Assembly: GCA_965237995.1 (NCBI GenBank)
Contig: CBDEGO010000006.1
Location: 1-64,000, forward strand
Reading direction: 5' to 3'
Source: JAAELZ01 sp965237995
Lineage (GTDB): Bacteria > Pseudomonadota > Gammaproteobacteria > Arenicellales > Poriferihabitantaceae
DNA length: 64,000 bases
Shown here: positions 62,848 through 64,000 of the stretch, one piece after another
How the letters are laid out: every line of letters begins with the position of its first letter
Numbering within the stretch: position 1 is the first letter of the stretch
Translations under genes and position numbers: made by a program
Notes under the pieces: generated by a model
The model's input: the letters and a program-made list of their open reading frames with translations, nothing else
What the model was told of the DNA's origin: nothing
The model's database searches: none

Positions 62848-64000
62848 CTAAGGAAATGTTACGGGGGTTGGAACTGAGGAATTTCTAGTGGAGCCGTTCC
62901 CTAATTCGCCTCTTCCATTGTAGCCCCAGCACGAGACATTATTATCAGCAACAAACACGCAACTATTTTGTGTTCCCGTAGATATTTGTAATGCGTTGGA
63001 TATTCCCGATACTTGAACGGGCACACTGGAACTGTTTAGCGTTCCATCTCCCAACCTCCAACTGCCACCGTCGCCCCAGCACCGCGCAGTACCATCCGTC
63101 AACGCTGCGCAGGTATGTTGGCGAGAGGTAGATATGAATTCGGCGTTATTAATACCATTTACTAGGACAGGGACAGATGTACTTGCTGTTGATCCATTAC
63201 CTAGTTGCCCAAAATTATTGCCACCCCAACAATTAATGGTTTTGTCAGTATTAACAACACAAGTCTGATTTGAACCCGAATTACTTATAGACTCAGCATT
63301 GGTTATATTTGTTACAGTAACAGGAAACATGGAATTCTGATTCGTACCATTCCCTAATTGTCCATCACTATTGTCACCCCAGCATTTTACTGTTTTATTC
63401 TTTAATAATGCACAGCTATGAAATGTGCCTGTACTAATAGAAATAACATTATTTAGACCTACTACATTTACTGGTACAGATGAATCCAATGTTAACCCAT
63501 TACCGAGTTGACCACGATCATTGTAACCCCAACACTTTACACGGCTATCCATTAACAGTACGCATGTATGAAAATTGCCTGCACTTACAGATTTCGCATT
63601 AGAGATACCAAGCACACTGATGGGCACGTTTGAACCTACGGTTGTACCATTTCCTAAAACACCACGTTGATTCCAACCCCAACATTTCAGAGTATTATCT
63701 GCTAATACCGCGCAGCTATGTCCCCATCCTGCACTGATGTTTAATACGTTGCTTAGATTAGACACAGGTACTGGAACTAAAGGGTCGACATTAGTACCGT
63801 TTCCTAATTGTCCAACATTGTTAAGACCCCAACATTTAACAGTCTTGTCATTTCCAATAACGCAGGTGTGCTGGCTTCCAGATGATATTCGTGTATAAGT
63901 AGATTTATCATCCTCACTCAACAAAAGCATCGAAAGTACGGGAATAACTCTTCCTACATTTGCCGTTGTGGTGCTTGGATCTACATTGTGTTGATATGAG
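62848..64000 (-). CDS. RCC1-repeat (beta-propeller) protein, 5' end outside window
   Basis: At least 383 codons, open to the window edge. From residue S-SGSQHTCVIGNDKTVKCWG onward there are seven units of about 51 residues with the RCC1 consensus (CALxDxTVKCWGxNxxGQLGNGT, xxSVPVxVxGIxNA). Each unit has a Cys in HTC/SCA and another in KCWG. This is the size of a full seven-bladed propeller. The part before it (VIPVLSMLLLSEDD) may be a membrane or linker segment, but the true start lies beyond 64000. Bacterial RCC1 proteins are often secreted. Function unknown. Confidence 0.85.
   Translation of the reverse strand, partial: SYQHNVDPSTTTANVGRVIPVLSMLLLSEDDKSTYTRISSGSQHTCVIGNDKTVKCWGLNNVGQLGNGTNVDPLVPVPVSNLSNVLNISAGWGHSCAVLADNTLKCWGWNQRGVLGNGTTVGSNVPISVLGISNAKSVSAGNFHTCVLLMDSRVKCWGYNDRGQLGNGLTLDSSVPVNVVGLNNVISISTGTFHSCALLKNKTVKCWGDNSDGQLGNGTNQNSMFPVTVTNITNAESISNSGSNQTCVVNTDKTINCWGGNNFGQLGNGSTASTSVPVLVNGINNAEFISTSRQHTCAALTDGTARCWGDGGSWRLGDGTLNSSSVPVQVSGISNALQISTGTQNSCVFVADNNVSCWGYNGRGELGNGSTRNSSVPTPVTFP

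Larger units (their letters stand above)
56832..64000 (+). mobile_element. tRNA-integrated genomic island (left end; right end outside window)
   Basis: From the 3' end of the CAU tRNA onward gene content changes to two tyrosine recombinases, a ParDE pair, a primase/RadC fusion, DUF2958 (typical of conjugative elements and plasmids), a lipoprotein and an RCC1-repeat protein. By eye the sequence is also more AT-rich than rpoD and the genes before it. No second copy of the tRNA 3' end was found up to 64000, so the right junction lies beyond the window. Several elements may be nested. Confidence 0.7.

Overview
The window reads as a chromosomal segment of a free-living, probably aquatic gammaproteobacterium. 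The evidence is the tRNA-Pro/Arg/His/Leu cluster followed by tig-clpP-clpX, a 6S RNA gene directly upstream of 5-formyltetrahydrofolate cyclo-ligase, rpsU-yqeY, a sucA-sucB-lpd operon, the split class II ribonucleotide reductase nrdJa-nrdJb known from pseudomonads, long-form hisG and an rpoD of about 650 residues. Genus cannot be fixed from the sequence alone. Coding density is high. Many genes lack a Shine-Dalgarno site and several have a -10 hexamer a few bases before the ATG, which suggests frequent leaderless mRNAs.

Layout. 1-12 kb is core: a LytS/AlgZ-type histidine kinase, rpsU, yqeY, an exported hypothetical protein, the 2-oxoglutarate dehydrogenase operon on the minus strand, then nrdJab behind a promoter with two NrdR boxes and a long, structured leader. 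12-17 kb is a thiol-redox cluster (a DsbD with a doubled N-terminal domain, a GNAT acetyltransferase, a TlpA-like protein), followed by a DUF1272 protein and a frameshifted cytochrome P460 gene. 17-32 kb looks accessory and catabolic: a flavin monooxygenase, an M20 amidohydrolase, a Rieske oxygenase, NTF2-like proteins, a FimV/LysM protein with a long 57-residue coiled-coil repeat, a metallo-beta-lactamase-fold enzyme, and a TRAP transporter with a DUF1445 hydro-lyase and a LysR regulator.

32-45 kb is core again: ppk2, four tRNAs, tig-clpP-clpX, an ABC exporter, moaA, 6S RNA-fau and a YmdB-like phosphodiesterase. The tRNA-Arg(UCU) gene is interrupted inside the anticodon by a 324-nt group I intron. 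45-57 kb carries a cyclophilin, hrpA, a DUF1835 protein, a B12-binding radical SAM protein, an SGNH hydrolase, a LysM protein, hisG, rpoD and a CAU-anticodon tRNA.

From that tRNA to the right edge (about 56.83-64 kb) is an AT-richer integrated element. It holds a tyrosine recombinase immediately downstream of the tRNA behind an array of TCACCAAA repeats, a ParDE toxin-antitoxin pair, and a second tyrosine recombinase with a perfect 13-6-13 inverted repeat just before its start. It also holds a protein that joins a primase-type zinc finger and degenerate primase core to a RadC JAMM domain, a DUF2958 protein, a lipoprotein, and an RCC1-repeat protein cut by the window edge. The most unusual items are the group I intron in tRNA-Arg(UCU), the primase-RadC fusion with its regulatory hairpins, the dif-like inverted repeat of the second recombinase, and the NrdR promoter with its structured leader.
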